64,000 bases of DNA from Psychrobacter sp. FDAARGOS_221 (GTDB lineage Bacteria > Pseudomonadota > Gammaproteobacteria > Pseudomonadales > Moraxellaceae): the NCBI RefSeq assembly GCF_002313155.2, contig NZ_NWFK02000001.1, positions 248,001-312,000 of the forward strand, given 5' to 3'. Within the stretch, counting starts at the first letter, position 1; every line of letters starts with the position of its first letter. The notes beneath the pieces are model-generated. The model was not told where the DNA came from and searched no databases. It saw only the letters and a list, made by a program, of their open reading frames with translations. Both the position numbers and the translations under genes were made by a program. Shown here piece by piece: positions 33,707 through 43,148 of this stretch.

Positions 33707-35560
33707 ATGGCCAATCCTCCAAAGCGTGTTCCTCTAAACTTAAAGCCACCCTCTAAGCCTAAGGATCGTGGCCGTCTGTTGTGGTATATCTTAAAGCGCC
33801 TGGCGGTGTTTGCGAAGCCTTATCGTACCTTATTCATATTAACGCTGATATTGACGGTACTGGGTTCGTTTACCGCTCAGGTCAACGCTTTTGTGCTGCA
33901 ATATACGATTGACTCGTTGACCGGTATTACCGATTTGCCTGACCCTTGGATTGAGGGTATAAAACTTCTGACCCTGATTAGCTCTGTGTTACTGGCAAAA
34001 GAAATACTCAACGTGTTTATCACCTTTGGTCAGCGCTACTTTGGTGAGCGTATTCGAATTAACCTGTCGCGTGATTTGTCACAAAAGGTAGTTGAGCGGA
34101 TATTGACCTACAAGATGGCGTTTTATACCAGTGATGAAAACGCCAGTGGTAAGCTGCAGACCCGAATTGACTTGGGTGTGGGTAGCTTAACCCAGTTGGT
34201 ACAAAACTTCTTCATCGATATGCTGCCGCTGTTTGCCAGTGCCATTGTGTCGCTGATTATTATGTTTAATGCCAACTTTTGGGTGGGTATGGTTGGTCTG
34301 ATTATTGTGCCGATTTACTTTTTTGTCAGCCAAAGACAGGCCAATAGATTGCAAGGCTTTCGCCGTCAGATGCGCCAATACCGTGAGACTAAAAGCGGTT
34401 TGGTTATCTCGATTATTGAGTCGATTACGGTTATTAAATCCTTTGTGCGTGAGCCAATTGAATCGGACAAGCACTGGGAAATCCAGAAGGACATGACTAC
34501 TAACCAGCTGCGTATTCGCAGTATTGCGTTTATGTACAACGCTGGCAAGAGCTTTATTGAGCAGATTGGCGTGGTGGTGATTATCGTTTTAACCGCCTAC
34601 TTTGTGCTCAATGATCAAATGACCATTGGTGCGATTATGTTTCATGTGCTGCTGTTCCAAAACGTGGCGGCGCCGATTCGCGAGCTGCACCGTATTTATG
34701 ACCAGATTAATAATGCCCTAACCTACGCAGAAGGCTTCTTCGATATTTTAGATGACGACGATGCCATTGAAAGCGAAGGCAAGATTGAATGTACTGACTT
34801 AAAAGGTCATATCGAGCTTAAGGATGTTAACTTCTCTTACCCCAATGGTAAGCAGGCCTTGCAGGATGTGAGCTTTGAGATTCATCCCAATCGCATTACT
34901 GCATTAGTGGGATTAAGTGGTGCGGGTAAAAGTACCATTATTAATCTGCTGGTGAAGTTTTATGATCCAAGTAGCGGTAGTATTTGTCTTGATGGCCGTG
35001 ATTTGAATGAGTACAGTACCCAAAGTTTGCGTGAACAAATTGGTCTGGTACTGCAAAAAAACCATATTTTCTCAGGTACCATTGCAGACAATATCCGCTA
35101 TGGTGATATGAATGCCACCCAAGAAGAAATCATTGATGCTGCCAAAAAAGCATCTATTCACGATCAAATTGTCGGTATGCCAGAGGGTTATGATAGTGAG
35201 GCAAAAATGCTATCGGGTGGTCAACAGCAGCGTATTGCACTGGCACGTATGTTCCTAAAAGATCCACCGATTGTGTTCTTGGATGAGCCGACTGCCAGTT
35301 TGGATGCAATTGCAACCCAGCAGATTAAGCAGAGCTTAGACTTGATTAAAAAGGATCGTACGGTCATTATCGTCTCGCATAATATCTCACAAATTATTGA
35401 TGCCGATGACTTGGTGGTGATTGAAGATGGTCGTGTGATGGAGACAGGTACACATGAGGAGCTGTATGCTCAAAAGGGTAAATACTTTGAGATATTCAAT
35501 GCCATGTCAGACAGCTTAAACTTAGAGAAGATCAGTCATACCTTACATCCTGATCAATAA
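33707..35560 (+). CDS. ABC transporter, fused permease and ATPase (MsbA/MDR type)
   Basis: A 617-residue half-transporter. Six helices lie within about residues 35-330. The ATPase has Walker A at about residues 402-410 (GLSGAGKST), signature LSGGQQQRIALAR, Walker B VFLDEPTASLD and the switch His in IVSHN. It exports a hydrophobic substrate as a homodimer; the substrate cannot be read. The 230-base upstream region contains its promoter. It is transcribed alone, before an acetyltransferase gene on the same strand 184 bases away. Confidence 0.93.
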   Translation: MANPPKRVPLNLKPPSKPKDRGRLLWYILKRLAVFAKPYRTLFILTLILTVLGSFTAQVNAFVLQYTIDSLTGITDLPDPWIEGIKLLTLISSVLLAKEILNVFITFGQRYFGERIRINLSRDLSQKVVERILTYKMAFYTSDENASGKLQTRIDLGVGSLTQLVQNFFIDMLPLFASAIVSLIIMFNANFWVGMVGLIIVPIYFFVSQRQANRLQGFRRQMRQYRETKSGLVISIIESITVIKSFVREPIESDKHWEIQKDMTTNQLRIRSIAFMYNAGKSFIEQIGVVVIIVLTAYFVLNDQMTIGAIMFHVLLFQNVAAPIRELHRIYDQINNALTYAEGFFDILDDDDAIESEGKIECTDLKGHIELKDVNFSYPNGKQALQDVSFEIHPNRITALVGLSGAGKSTIINLLVKFYDPSSGSICLDGRDLNEYSTQSLREQIGLVLQKNHIFSGTIADNIRYGDMNATQEEIIDAAKKASIHDQIVGMPEGYDSEAKMLSGGQQQRIALARMFLKDPPIVFLDEPTASLDAIATQQIKQSLDLIKKDRTVIIVSHNISQIIDADDLVVIEDGRVMETGTHEELYAQKGKYFEIFNAMSDSLNLEKISHTLHPDQ

Positions 35561-35744
35561 CGTTCGTCGACCGCTGATTGAAGACGGCATTTGATTGAAG
35601 AAGGCATGGATATGCTGTTGTCATAAGCTAAAGCCCAATGTCGTTAAAAATTAGGGTCAACCAAACTTAGCCCCTATACTTAGCCCCATGATTAAAGCTT
35701 AATACATAAACTTAATTCAGAACCTAATAATAAGCCGCACAAAT

Positions 35745-36323
35745 ATGAACGTTAACTTTACCATTAAGCCCTTCGACGAACTAAGCCCTGTGGATGTGTA
35801 TTACATTTTGCATGCCCGATCGCAAGTGTTCGTCGTAGAGCAGGCTTGTGTGTTTCAAGACATTGATGAGTTAGACTTTGATAGCCAACACTTGGTGATT
35901 CATAAGAGTAAATCTTTGGTTGGCTATTGTCGTATTTTGCCGCCAGATGTCATAGCCAATGACAAATCCCATCCTCATATCGGTCGTGTTCTGGTATTAC
36001 CGGAACATAGGGGCAAAGGGTTGGCGAGGCAAATGATGACACGCGCTATTAAATACTGTCACGCCACTTATGGTAAGCGCCCAATCCAGATATCTGCGCA
36101 GACTTATTTATTCGATTTTTATCGATCATTAGGCTTTGAAGCCATCAGCGAGCCCTACTTAGAAGATGGGCTTGAGCATATAGATATGCTGCTGCCTAAG
36201 CCTAAATCTAAACTGCCTTCGGTTAAAATGTCAGCCAATCTTAGCGCCAAAAATATCTTGATTAACGTGCTGCTGTTATTGCTGGCGCTGATGATTATTG
36301 GCGTATTGTATTTATTGATATAA
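35745..36323 (+). CDS. ElaA-like GNAT acetyltransferase with C-terminal membrane helix
   Basis: A 192-residue protein. Residues 1-155 match the ElaA group of GNAT acetyltransferases (FDELSPVDVYYILHARSQVFVVEQACVFQDIDELD, then IGRVLVLPEHRGKGLARQMM with the acetyl-CoA motif). After a basic linker, residues about 169-192 are one very hydrophobic helix at the extreme C-terminus (LLLLALMIIGVLYLLI). Plain ElaA proteins end at about 153 residues, so this copy looks tail-anchored, which would put acetylation at the inner membrane. The substrate is unknown. Confidence 0.85.
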   Translation: MNVNFTIKPFDELSPVDVYYILHARSQVFVVEQACVFQDIDELDFDSQHLVIHKSKSLVGYCRILPPDVIANDKSHPHIGRVLVLPEHRGKGLARQMMTRAIKYCHATYGKRPIQISAQTYLFDFYRSLGFEAISEPYLEDGLEHIDMLLPKPKSKLPSVKMSANLSAKNILINVLLLLLALMIIGVLYLLI

Positions 36324-36478
36324 AATCAGCTCTAATGCCTAATATTTATTAACCTATTTAACCAAATATATTATCGAATATTGTTAATCAATCGGTTAAT
36401 CTAGAAGCCAAATTAGCTCTAACCTATTCTTATAATTCTCTGATAAAGACAGACCACCATTAAGCGACAAGGATTCAC

Positions 36479-37834
36479 ATGCTATCAAAACAAGATCAAT
36501 TAACCGAACTGGTACGTATGTTGGAATCAAAGGATCACGTGTTTGCAACCGATCCTTTACTGATTACCGAGCGCTTACAAGATGAGCAAGCGACTCCTAT
36601 TCAAAAGCTACATCGCCGTGCGGAGCGCATTGATAGCAATGGGTCGTTAGCCTCAACCTTGTCGAAAATTGATGGCCGTATCAAAGGCATTATCTTAGTA
36701 ATGAGCGTCTTGTGGTGCGTGTCTGGGTTTGTTGGCTTATTTGCATTACTGCAAGCCAATGTGGTCAACTTTTTTTATGTACTAGTATGTTTACTAGGCT
36801 TTCATACCTTAATGCTGGTCGGCTGGCTGGTGTTAACCATTATTAATAGAGGCAGTCAATCGCCAAGCATTATTACCAGCTTTATTAGCCCCAAAGCTCT
36901 GATTCGTGGTAAAGATGATGTGACTCAAGCAGCGGTCGAGCTGTATGACATGCAGCTGCGTCATACCGGCATGCGCTGGTATTTGGGCAAGTTTACCCAT
37001 CAACTATGGCTAGCAACATTAACCGGTATGTTGTTTGCCATTATATTTTTACTGATTGTGCGTCAATATAGCTTTAGTTGGGAATCTACCCTACTGTCAG
37101 ATAACGCATTGATGGCATTGACTCATTGGCTGGGCTGGTTGCCTAGTATGGTCGGCTTTAGTGTGCCTGACGCTGATGCGGTTATCCAAAGTCGACTGGT
37201 GACTGAAGCTATGCCATTGTCGATTGCCAGACAGTGGGCCAGCTTATTGATTGGCAGTTTATTGATGTATGGCATGCTACCACGAGCGATTGCATGGGCA
37301 TTTTGTGCCTTAATGTTTAACCGTAAGAAGATGACGTTAGACATTAAGCAGCCGTATTATCAAAAGATATTGAGCTTTTGGCAGCGCAAAGTGGTTGATG
37401 AAAATGACTTTGTTGAAAAAGTACAACCTGTTGCCCCTGTTGCTGAAGTCACCCAAGGTCAAAAGCTAGTCGCATTATTAGAATATCCGTATAACGACAA
37501 ACTTTGGTATCAAGCAGCAGGCCCTGAGTTTACAGATTCACAGGTGGTGGATTTTGGCATTGTTGATGACCGTGATGACTTTGATAAGTTATACGCTTAC
37601 TTAGATGAGCATAAGGTACAAGTATTGCTAGGTATCCATGCGCAGGCTCTACCCGATCGTGGCACCATGCGCAAATTACAGAAGATTGCGACCCATGCTC
37701 AGCAAGGCTTGATTGTTCAGTTATTAAAGCCACAGTCTGATGAGGTTTCTGAACAAAATACCCAAAGCGAGACTGTTCGTCTTGAGCAGTGGCAAGCGGC
37801 ATTGGCGGAATATCAGATTGGTCTGGTTTCTTAG
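36479..37834 (+). CDS. DUF2868 membrane protein
   Basis: A 451-residue protein with three to four membrane segments (about residues 73-90, 95-120, 178-197 and 262-280) and a soluble C-terminal domain (KLVALLEYPYNDKLWYQAAG ... YLDEHKVQVLLGIHAQALPDRGT). This matches DUF2868, which is regularly followed by the DUF3482 GTPase, as here with a 63-base gap. The pair probably works as a membrane anchor and a GTPase; the process is unknown. AAGGA precedes the ATG. Confidence 0.85.
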   Translation: MLSKQDQLTELVRMLESKDHVFATDPLLITERLQDEQATPIQKLHRRAERIDSNGSLASTLSKIDGRIKGIILVMSVLWCVSGFVGLFALLQANVVNFFYVLVCLLGFHTLMLVGWLVLTIINRGSQSPSIITSFISPKALIRGKDDVTQAAVELYDMQLRHTGMRWYLGKFTHQLWLATLTGMLFAIIFLLIVRQYSFSWESTLLSDNALMALTHWLGWLPSMVGFSVPDADAVIQSRLVTEAMPLSIARQWASLLIGSLLMYGMLPRAIAWAFCALMFNRKKMTLDIKQPYYQKILSFWQRKVVDENDFVEKVQPVAPVAEVTQGQKLVALLEYPYNDKLWYQAAGPEFTDSQVVDFGIVDDRDDFDKLYAYLDEHKVQVLLGIHAQALPDRGTMRKLQKIATHAQQGLIVQLLKPQSDEVSEQNTQSETVRLEQWQAALAEYQIGLVS

Positions 37835-37897
37835 CAAAGTCACAAACAGCTTTTTTCTATTTTATCGTTTTTTGAATTTATTAATTTTGAGTAATTT

Positions 37898-39637
37898 ATG
37901 AGCACCGATAACAAATCACCCAATCCACAACGCCCTGCTGGTGGCTTATTTAGTGATAAAGCCTTTACTGCTGAGCCTGACGCAAACCGTTCTAGCGAGG
38001 TAAATAACTCTGAAACATCTCAAGCACCTCAAGGTTTACAGCATCAGGCAGCTAGCGACAGTCAACATATTCAGCACGCTGACGCTAAAAATATGGGGTC
38101 TCAACAGTCGGATGCTCAACAGCTAGATAATCAGGATTCAAGAGCATCAAATACTCAGCCTACTGAGAGTAATAACGGCTCTAAAAGCATGAGTGACTAT
38201 CTACACAGTATCCCTAAAACAACCATCGCTAGTGGGGATCCGCTAAAACTGGCTGTGGTTGGTCATACCAATACTGGTAAAACATCGATATTACGAACAC
38301 TACTGCGTGATATGTACTTTGGGGAAGTTAAAAACGAAGCGGCCACTACCCGCCATGTTGAGCGTGCGGTGATTAGTGATAGCCAGACAGATGAAGCCTT
38401 AGTCGCTTTATTTGATACCCCAGGACTGGAAGATGCATCGGGCTTGATGGACTGGCTAGAAGACAATACTGCCAGTCGCCGAGATGGTATTGAGCGCCTA
38501 CAGCAGTTTTTGGCCAGTGATCTTGCCAAAAGTGAAGCTCAAGGTGGGACTAGCAATCACCTTGATGACTACTCACAAGAAGCCAAGGTGATTCGTCAAT
38601 TACTGGCTAGTGACATGGCAATCTATGTCATTGATGCACGTGAGCCGGTGCTTGGTAAATATAAAGATGAGTTAGCTATCTTATCGTGGTCGGCTATTCC
38701 AGTAATGCCAGTATTTAACTTCACTGACAGCCAAGATGCCAATATTGAAGCGTGGCAAACCATGCTGGCACGCCGCAATCTGCATATCTCTACCCGCTTT
38801 GACTCGGTTGCCTTTGAGTTCGAAGATGAGATGACGCTTTGGCAGAATCTAGCCACCATGATGACTCATTCTGAAATCTTAGATCAGCTGGTTGCCCGTC
38901 GCCGTGAAGATTGGGCGCAATTATATGAGCAGGCCATGATTATCATCTCTCATTTCTTACTTGATGTGGCCGGTTACGTGCGCGAGATTGATGATGAAGA
39001 TGATCCTTTGCCAGTGCTGAATGAGATGCAAGAAGCAGTACGTCAAAGTGAACGCTCAATGCAAAGCAAGCTGATGAACTTATACAAGTTCTATGACAAC
39101 ACAGCGGTTGTAACGCCACTGCAATTAAATGAATACCAACAAGACCCTTTTGATCCAGAATTATTAAAAAGCTATGGACTACGCACCACATCGGGTGCCG
39201 CAGCAGGGGCTTTATTGGGCTTAGGTATTGATGCTGCCGCGTTGGGCACTACCTTAGGCTTAGGCGCAGCCATTGGGGGTATTGCCGGCGGTATCCTATC
39301 GAACACCAGCAGTATTGCAGACAAGATAACCGGCGTGAAGCGTCTGTATATCGACCCAGCCACTGTTACCCTATTGGCCACTCGCTCGCTAGACTTACTC
39401 GCCTCTTTGCGTCATCGCGGTCACGCTGCAAAACCAGATACGCCAATTGCTGAGCTGCAACAAACAGCCACCCCGCCTTGGGATCCTAACAAGCTGCCTA
39501 GTGAACTTAAAAAAGCACGTGGTAAGCCACAATGGAGCAGCTTAACCAGTGGCAAAAGTGAGTTGGCGTTTGAACTGCGCGCGGATGCTGCATGGTCATT
39601 ATCTGACAAGCTAAAACATTCTAGACAGTCGGATTAG
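37898..39637 (+). CDS. GTPase with DUF3482 domain
   Basis: A 579-residue protein. A disordered Gln/Ser/Asn-rich N-terminus of about 110 residues precedes an Era-like GTPase domain: G1 VVGHTNTGKTS, G3 FDTPGLED, and a later MPVFNFTDSQD that would serve as G4. The C-terminal half is DUF3482, with a glycine-rich membrane-inserting hairpin (GAAAGALLGLGIDAAALGTTLGLG). It partners the DUF2868 protein encoded directly upstream. The gene ends only 16 bases from the convergent ArsA-like gene, and no clear terminator lies between them. Confidence 0.88.
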   Translation: MSTDNKSPNPQRPAGGLFSDKAFTAEPDANRSSEVNNSETSQAPQGLQHQAASDSQHIQHADAKNMGSQQSDAQQLDNQDSRASNTQPTESNNGSKSMSDYLHSIPKTTIASGDPLKLAVVGHTNTGKTSILRTLLRDMYFGEVKNEAATTRHVERAVISDSQTDEALVALFDTPGLEDASGLMDWLEDNTASRRDGIERLQQFLASDLAKSEAQGGTSNHLDDYSQEAKVIRQLLASDMAIYVIDAREPVLGKYKDELAILSWSAIPVMPVFNFTDSQDANIEAWQTMLARRNLHISTRFDSVAFEFEDEMTLWQNLATMMTHSEILDQLVARRREDWAQLYEQAMIIISHFLLDVAGYVREIDDEDDPLPVLNEMQEAVRQSERSMQSKLMNLYKFYDNTAVVTPLQLNEYQQDPFDPELLKSYGLRTTSGAAAGALLGLGIDAAALGTTLGLGAAIGGIAGGILSNTSSIADKITGVKRLYIDPATVTLLATRSLDLLASLRHRGHAAKPDTPIAELQQTATPPWDPNKLPSELKKARGKPQWSSLTSGKSELAFELRADAAWSLSDKLKHSRQSD

Positions 39638-39653
39638 ATTAAATTATCCTAAA

Positions 39654-40697
39654 CTAACTAAGCTGCTGCAGTTGCGATAGACCTCGTACATCGCTTTGCT
39701 GCAGATACAGTGCATATAAAGGATAGTGGTTAAAGTAGTGCTCAATATCAGCGACCAGCTTTTGTTGTCTGGCGGCTCGCTGCTGCCAAAACGAGTCTTG
39801 CTGCTCAAGTTGTATCAATTGATTGACGACTAACGCAGCGGGCGCCAACTGTGCTTGCTTTAATTGCTCCACGGCACGGCGCGTCTCTTCTATCGGTAAG
39901 TTATCAGCAGTCAGCACCAATATCAGCGCGGTTTTATGCTTATCATGCAGCAACTCTCCTGCCTGACGAAACAGCGCTTTGCGTTTATTTAGCACTTCTA
40001 CCGCCTGCTGCCATCTATCCACTGGCTTCGCATCGGCAAAGGGATTGTTAAAGCCACGTTTGGGCTGATGAAGCTCATTATCATGGTGTTGATGATTGTC
40101 ATTGTGTTTGTGCGAGTGCCCAGCCACATGGTCTGCTGCGCTTTTTAATTTGGCTTGCCGTCTTTGCTGCGACAATAACCCATCTGTCCAGGCTGCCATC
40201 ATCTCTGGCAGTGTTAGCAGCCGTAGCGTATGGCCGGTTGGAGCGGTATCAAAGATAATATGATCATAATGATTTTGCTCTACGGCATCGACCAAATGAC
40301 GACAGATGGCCTCGAGCATGGCTGCTTCTTGCGCTCCGGGTGCACTTTTAGACAGTTGAAGATGCTGTTTTATTTTTGGTAGCATATCAGGATTAGCATA
40401 GCTGCTAATGGTGCGCTCTACACGGGCAAAGTGCTCATCAATGATGATGTCTGGATTCAGCTCAAGCGCATCTAACTTATCAGTCAGAGTCGTTGTTTGA
40501 TTGCTGAGCTTAACATCAAATACGTCGCCCAAGCTGTGGGCAGGGTCAGTCGAGATAATTAACGTCTTTTGACCGTTGGCAGCAAATTGCGATGCTAACG
40601 CAGCGGCTGTGGTGGTCTTACCTACCCCGCCCTTACCGCCCACAAATACAATGGGGATGCTATCTAATTGCTCGACCAATTTGTTTAAACTTTGCAT
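39654..40697 (-). CDS. ArsA/GET3-family ATPase with His-rich insertion
   Basis: A 347-residue P-loop ATPase. Motifs: deviant Walker A FVGGKGGVGKTTTAAALA, STDPAHSLGDVFD, and DTAPTGHTLRLLTLPE. ATG 40697, with AAAGAGAA upstream, is chosen over the in-frame ATG at 40820 that lies inside the preceding gene. An inserted loop at about residues 190-212 is rich in histidine (HVAGHSHKHNDNHQHHD), which plain ArsA/GET3 proteins lack and which could bind metal. It follows the cory-CC-star gene, its regular partner, and both are likely co-transcribed. The client of this ATPase is unknown; arsenite export is unlikely since no arsB or arsR gene is nearby. Confidence 0.88.
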   Translation of the reverse strand: MQSLNKLVEQLDSIPIVFVGGKGGVGKTTTAAALASQFAANGQKTLIISTDPAHSLGDVFDVKLSNQTTTLTDKLDALELNPDIIIDEHFARVERTISSYANPDMLPKIKQHLQLSKSAPGAQEAAMLEAICRHLVDAVEQNHYDHIIFDTAPTGHTLRLLTLPEMMAAWTDGLLSQQRRQAKLKSAADHVAGHSHKHNDNHQHHDNELHQPKRGFNNPFADAKPVDRWQQAVEVLNKRKALFRQAGELLHDKHKTALILVLTADNLPIEETRRAVEQLKQAQLAPAALVVNQLIQLEQQDSFWQQRAARQQKLVADIEHYFNHYPLYALYLQQSDVRGLSQLQQLS

Positions 40698-40762
40698 AAT
40701 ATTCTCTTTAGGGCCTTCTGGCTTAGTCAAACTTCTGTCTTGGCTAAAAGTTAAAAGCTGTT

Positions 40763-41032
40763 TTAACAGCAGCCGCCATGCTGTAAGGGACAACGGGGCA
40801 TACCCATGCGCTGATGCCACTCATGAAATTGCTCTAAGAATATGGGCTGTAGCTCAAGCGTATAAAAGCTGGCAGGATTATCAATGCCTAAGCTTTCGCA
40901 AAATAATAACAGCATAAACAGATCTTCTTCATCACGCGCTGCTCGAGCCAGTGTTTGTCGATATGGCGCATGATAAAACTCATTTAAACCAGCAACAAAG
41001 CGCTGCCACCAAGACTGTGATTGGGTATCCAT
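40763..41032 (-). CDS. cory-CC-star protein
   Basis: An 89-residue protein whose sequence ends in Cys-Cys directly before the stop codon, with a third conserved Cys nearby (PRCPLQHGGCC). This is the feature after which the cory-CC-star family was named, and members are typically encoded next to an ArsA-like ATPase, as here. The body is helical (FYHAPYRQTLARAARDEEDLFMLLLFCESLG). The terminal cysteines suggest metal or thiol chemistry. The molecular role is not known. Confidence 0.85.
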   Translation of the reverse strand: MDTQSQSWWQRFVAGLNEFYHAPYRQTLARAARDEEDLFMLLLFCESLGIDNPASFYTLELQPIFLEQFHEWHQRMGMPRCPLQHGGCC

Positions 41033-41104
41033 GTTTATTGCCCTCTTCCTAAACCAGTTTTTATATAAATGACCATCATATTATCACCTTATCCATTATG
41101 TTAT

Positions 41105-41136
41105 AAAAAAACGCCAACTTAAAGTCAGCGTTTTTT
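41105..41136 (-). terminator. Terminator after cstA
   Basis: On the minus strand AACGCTGACTTT / AAGTTGGCGTT pairs with one internal mismatch pair and is followed by seven T residues, about 35 bases beyond the cstA stop. Confidence 0.75.
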
Positions 41137-41168
41137 ATCCTAATTAAAACCTAATTACTGTCTATGCT

Positions 41169-42836
41169 CTATGCTCTATGCTGTCGCCATTCACGACGTA
41201 ATACAGAGAAGCTTTCAAAAGTTACCAAAATGGTAGCAATTAAGATAATAATATCCAAGAAGATAAGCAGCCAATTGCCATCACTATAGAACGTCTTCAA
41301 CTGCAGGATCAATGCAAAGATTGCCATCACTAATAAGAAAGACAAGGGCGCAAGCGTATACCAAACCGTTTTGCCTTTACGCAGTAGAATAACGGTGACA
41401 ATCATCAAGGTTAATGCAGCCATCAACTGGTTGGTAGTACCAAATAAAGGCCAGATTAGCATACCGCCTGAACCATCGATACCGCCAGCACCAAAGGCAA
41501 TTAACAAACAGCTACCAACTGCAAGAAGTGTGGCAACCACGCCTTTTTTAAGCGCTGGCAAGTTATAAACCTCACCAAACTCTTGGAAGATATAACGCTG
41601 TAAGCGCACACCCGTATCCATGGTTGTACCCGCGAATAAAGCGGCCATAACCGTCAAGATAGTCTGTGATAATACAATCTCAATACCCATGCCATTATTT
41701 AAAATAGTGGCACCGCCATCGATAAAGGCACCGACTGAACCATCACCAAACTTCTGATAGACGCCTTCCCAGTCTGCTAAAGTCGCAAAACCTGCGGTAG
41801 CAGCCAAGATAGCACCCAGCGCTAATAGCCCTTCACCCACTGCACCAAAGTAACCGACAAAGCGAATGTCTTCTTCTTTATCAATTTGCTTCGAGGTAGT
41901 ACCGGTTGCCACCAATCCATGGAAGCCAGAAATCGCACCACAAGCAACGGTAACGAATAACAGCGGCATGATTGAAGGTGTGCTTGCTGGTAAGTTGTGG
42001 TTGATTGCAGGTGCAACAATATCTGGCGTCGCAATAAAGATAGCGCCATATAAAAGGATTAAGCCCACAAACAGCTGCAATCCATTAATATAATCACGTG
42101 GCTGTAATAGCATCCAAACTGGTAGTAATGATGCAATCGCAGCGTAGAAAAATAAGAATAAGATCCATACCGCATTATCTGGTAAACCAAACACTGTCTC
42201 TGGGATGGCGACAGGCATTAATGTACCCAGATAAATCAGTCCGTATAAGGCGACAACACCAAATAGTGAGACCCACGCTAGGTTCATTTTGTAGCGATAG
42301 ATACACTGACCAATGATAGCGGCGACGACTAATGCTCCCCAAACCGGAATAACCGCGGTTGGTGTTTTGATCATCATATTGGCAATCACCACACCAAATA
42401 CAGCGTTAACCATCAACAGTAGTAAGAAGATAACCACCATCATCAAGGTGCGTACCTTGCCGCCCATCACAGAGCCTGCGATACTACCGATTGACTGACC
42501 CTTATTACGGACACTGGCCCAAGTGGCTGACATATCGTGAACCCCAGCCATAAAAATAGTACCTAAAACCACCCATATCATGGCCGGTACCCAACCCCAA
42601 ATAACAGCGATGGCAGGACCGATAATAGGTGCCGCACCGGCAACTGATGTAAAGTGATGTCCCCACAGCACGTACTTATTGGTAGGCACATAGTCAATAC
42701 CATCTTTCATGGTATGTGCGGGGGTGGGAATGGAATTATCCAATCCTAAAATATGCTTAGCAAACATCTTTGAATACACAAAGTAGCCGGCAAGCATGGC
42801 TAGGACGCCAAACAGTAAGACAATGGCACTGTTCAT
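41169..42836 (-). CDS. cstA: Carbon starvation protein CstA family transporter
   Basis: A 555-residue membrane protein with about fifteen helices. CstA hallmarks: HFTSVAGAAPIIGPAIAVIWGW near the N-terminus, GVHDMSATWASVRNKGQSIG, VTVACGAISGFHGLVATGTTSKQI and a GTTMDTGVRLQRY segment. Family members import pyruvate or peptides. It is shorter than the about 700-residue E. coli CstA, matching the compact subgroup. A purine-rich AAGGAGGAA ribosome site precedes the ATG. It is a single-gene unit upstream of the cory-CC-star operon. The substrate is not shown. Confidence 0.9.
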   Translation of the reverse strand: MNSAIVLLFGVLAMLAGYFVYSKMFAKHILGLDNSIPTPAHTMKDGIDYVPTNKYVLWGHHFTSVAGAAPIIGPAIAVIWGWVPAMIWVVLGTIFMAGVHDMSATWASVRNKGQSIGSIAGSVMGGKVRTLMMVVIFLLLLMVNAVFGVVIANMMIKTPTAVIPVWGALVVAAIIGQCIYRYKMNLAWVSLFGVVALYGLIYLGTLMPVAIPETVFGLPDNAVWILFLFFYAAIASLLPVWMLLQPRDYINGLQLFVGLILLYGAIFIATPDIVAPAINHNLPASTPSIMPLLFVTVACGAISGFHGLVATGTTSKQIDKEEDIRFVGYFGAVGEGLLALGAILAATAGFATLADWEGVYQKFGDGSVGAFIDGGATILNNGMGIEIVLSQTILTVMAALFAGTTMDTGVRLQRYIFQEFGEVYNLPALKKGVVATLLAVGSCLLIAFGAGGIDGSGGMLIWPLFGTTNQLMAALTLMIVTVILLRKGKTVWYTLAPLSFLLVMAIFALILQLKTFYSDGNWLLIFLDIIILIATILVTFESFSVLRREWRQHRA

Positions 42837-43148
42837 TTGTTCCTCCTTGAAAGTTAGCTTTGATAAGATTGGGAGTATTGAATTAAGTTAATAATAAGAT
42901 GAACTTTTAAAAAACGCATTATTATAGACTGAAATAATGGGTAAAAACTATAGCTAAGCCATTTTTAAGCTGCGTTGTTCTGCTTCCTTGCGTAATACTT
43001 AACTTCAGTAATCTTTGACTATATCATTTATTAAATTAAAACCATATTAAATAAAAAACCACCCGCTGTGGTAGCAAGGTGGCTTTTTATTAAACTGATT
43101 GTCGTTATTAACAACCTATATTAACGAACTTTAAAGCGACGACAACGC
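42837..43148. other. Intergenic region upstream of cstA
   Basis: No gene visible in 312 AT-rich bases. It holds the cstA promoter and, near its lower end, the terminator of the minus-strand lipoprotein gene (43053-43088). Confidence 0.55.
43053..43088 (-). terminator. Terminator after the 734-residue lipoprotein gene
   Basis: On the minus strand AGCCACC ... GGTGGTT encloses an internal hairpin, followed by six T residues. It lies about 60 bases beyond the stop codon. Confidence 0.75.

Noticed and set aside
39654..41032. Arsenic resistance operon
   Set aside because: The ArsA-like ATPase is next to a cory-CC-star gene, and no arsR, arsB or arsC gene is nearby.
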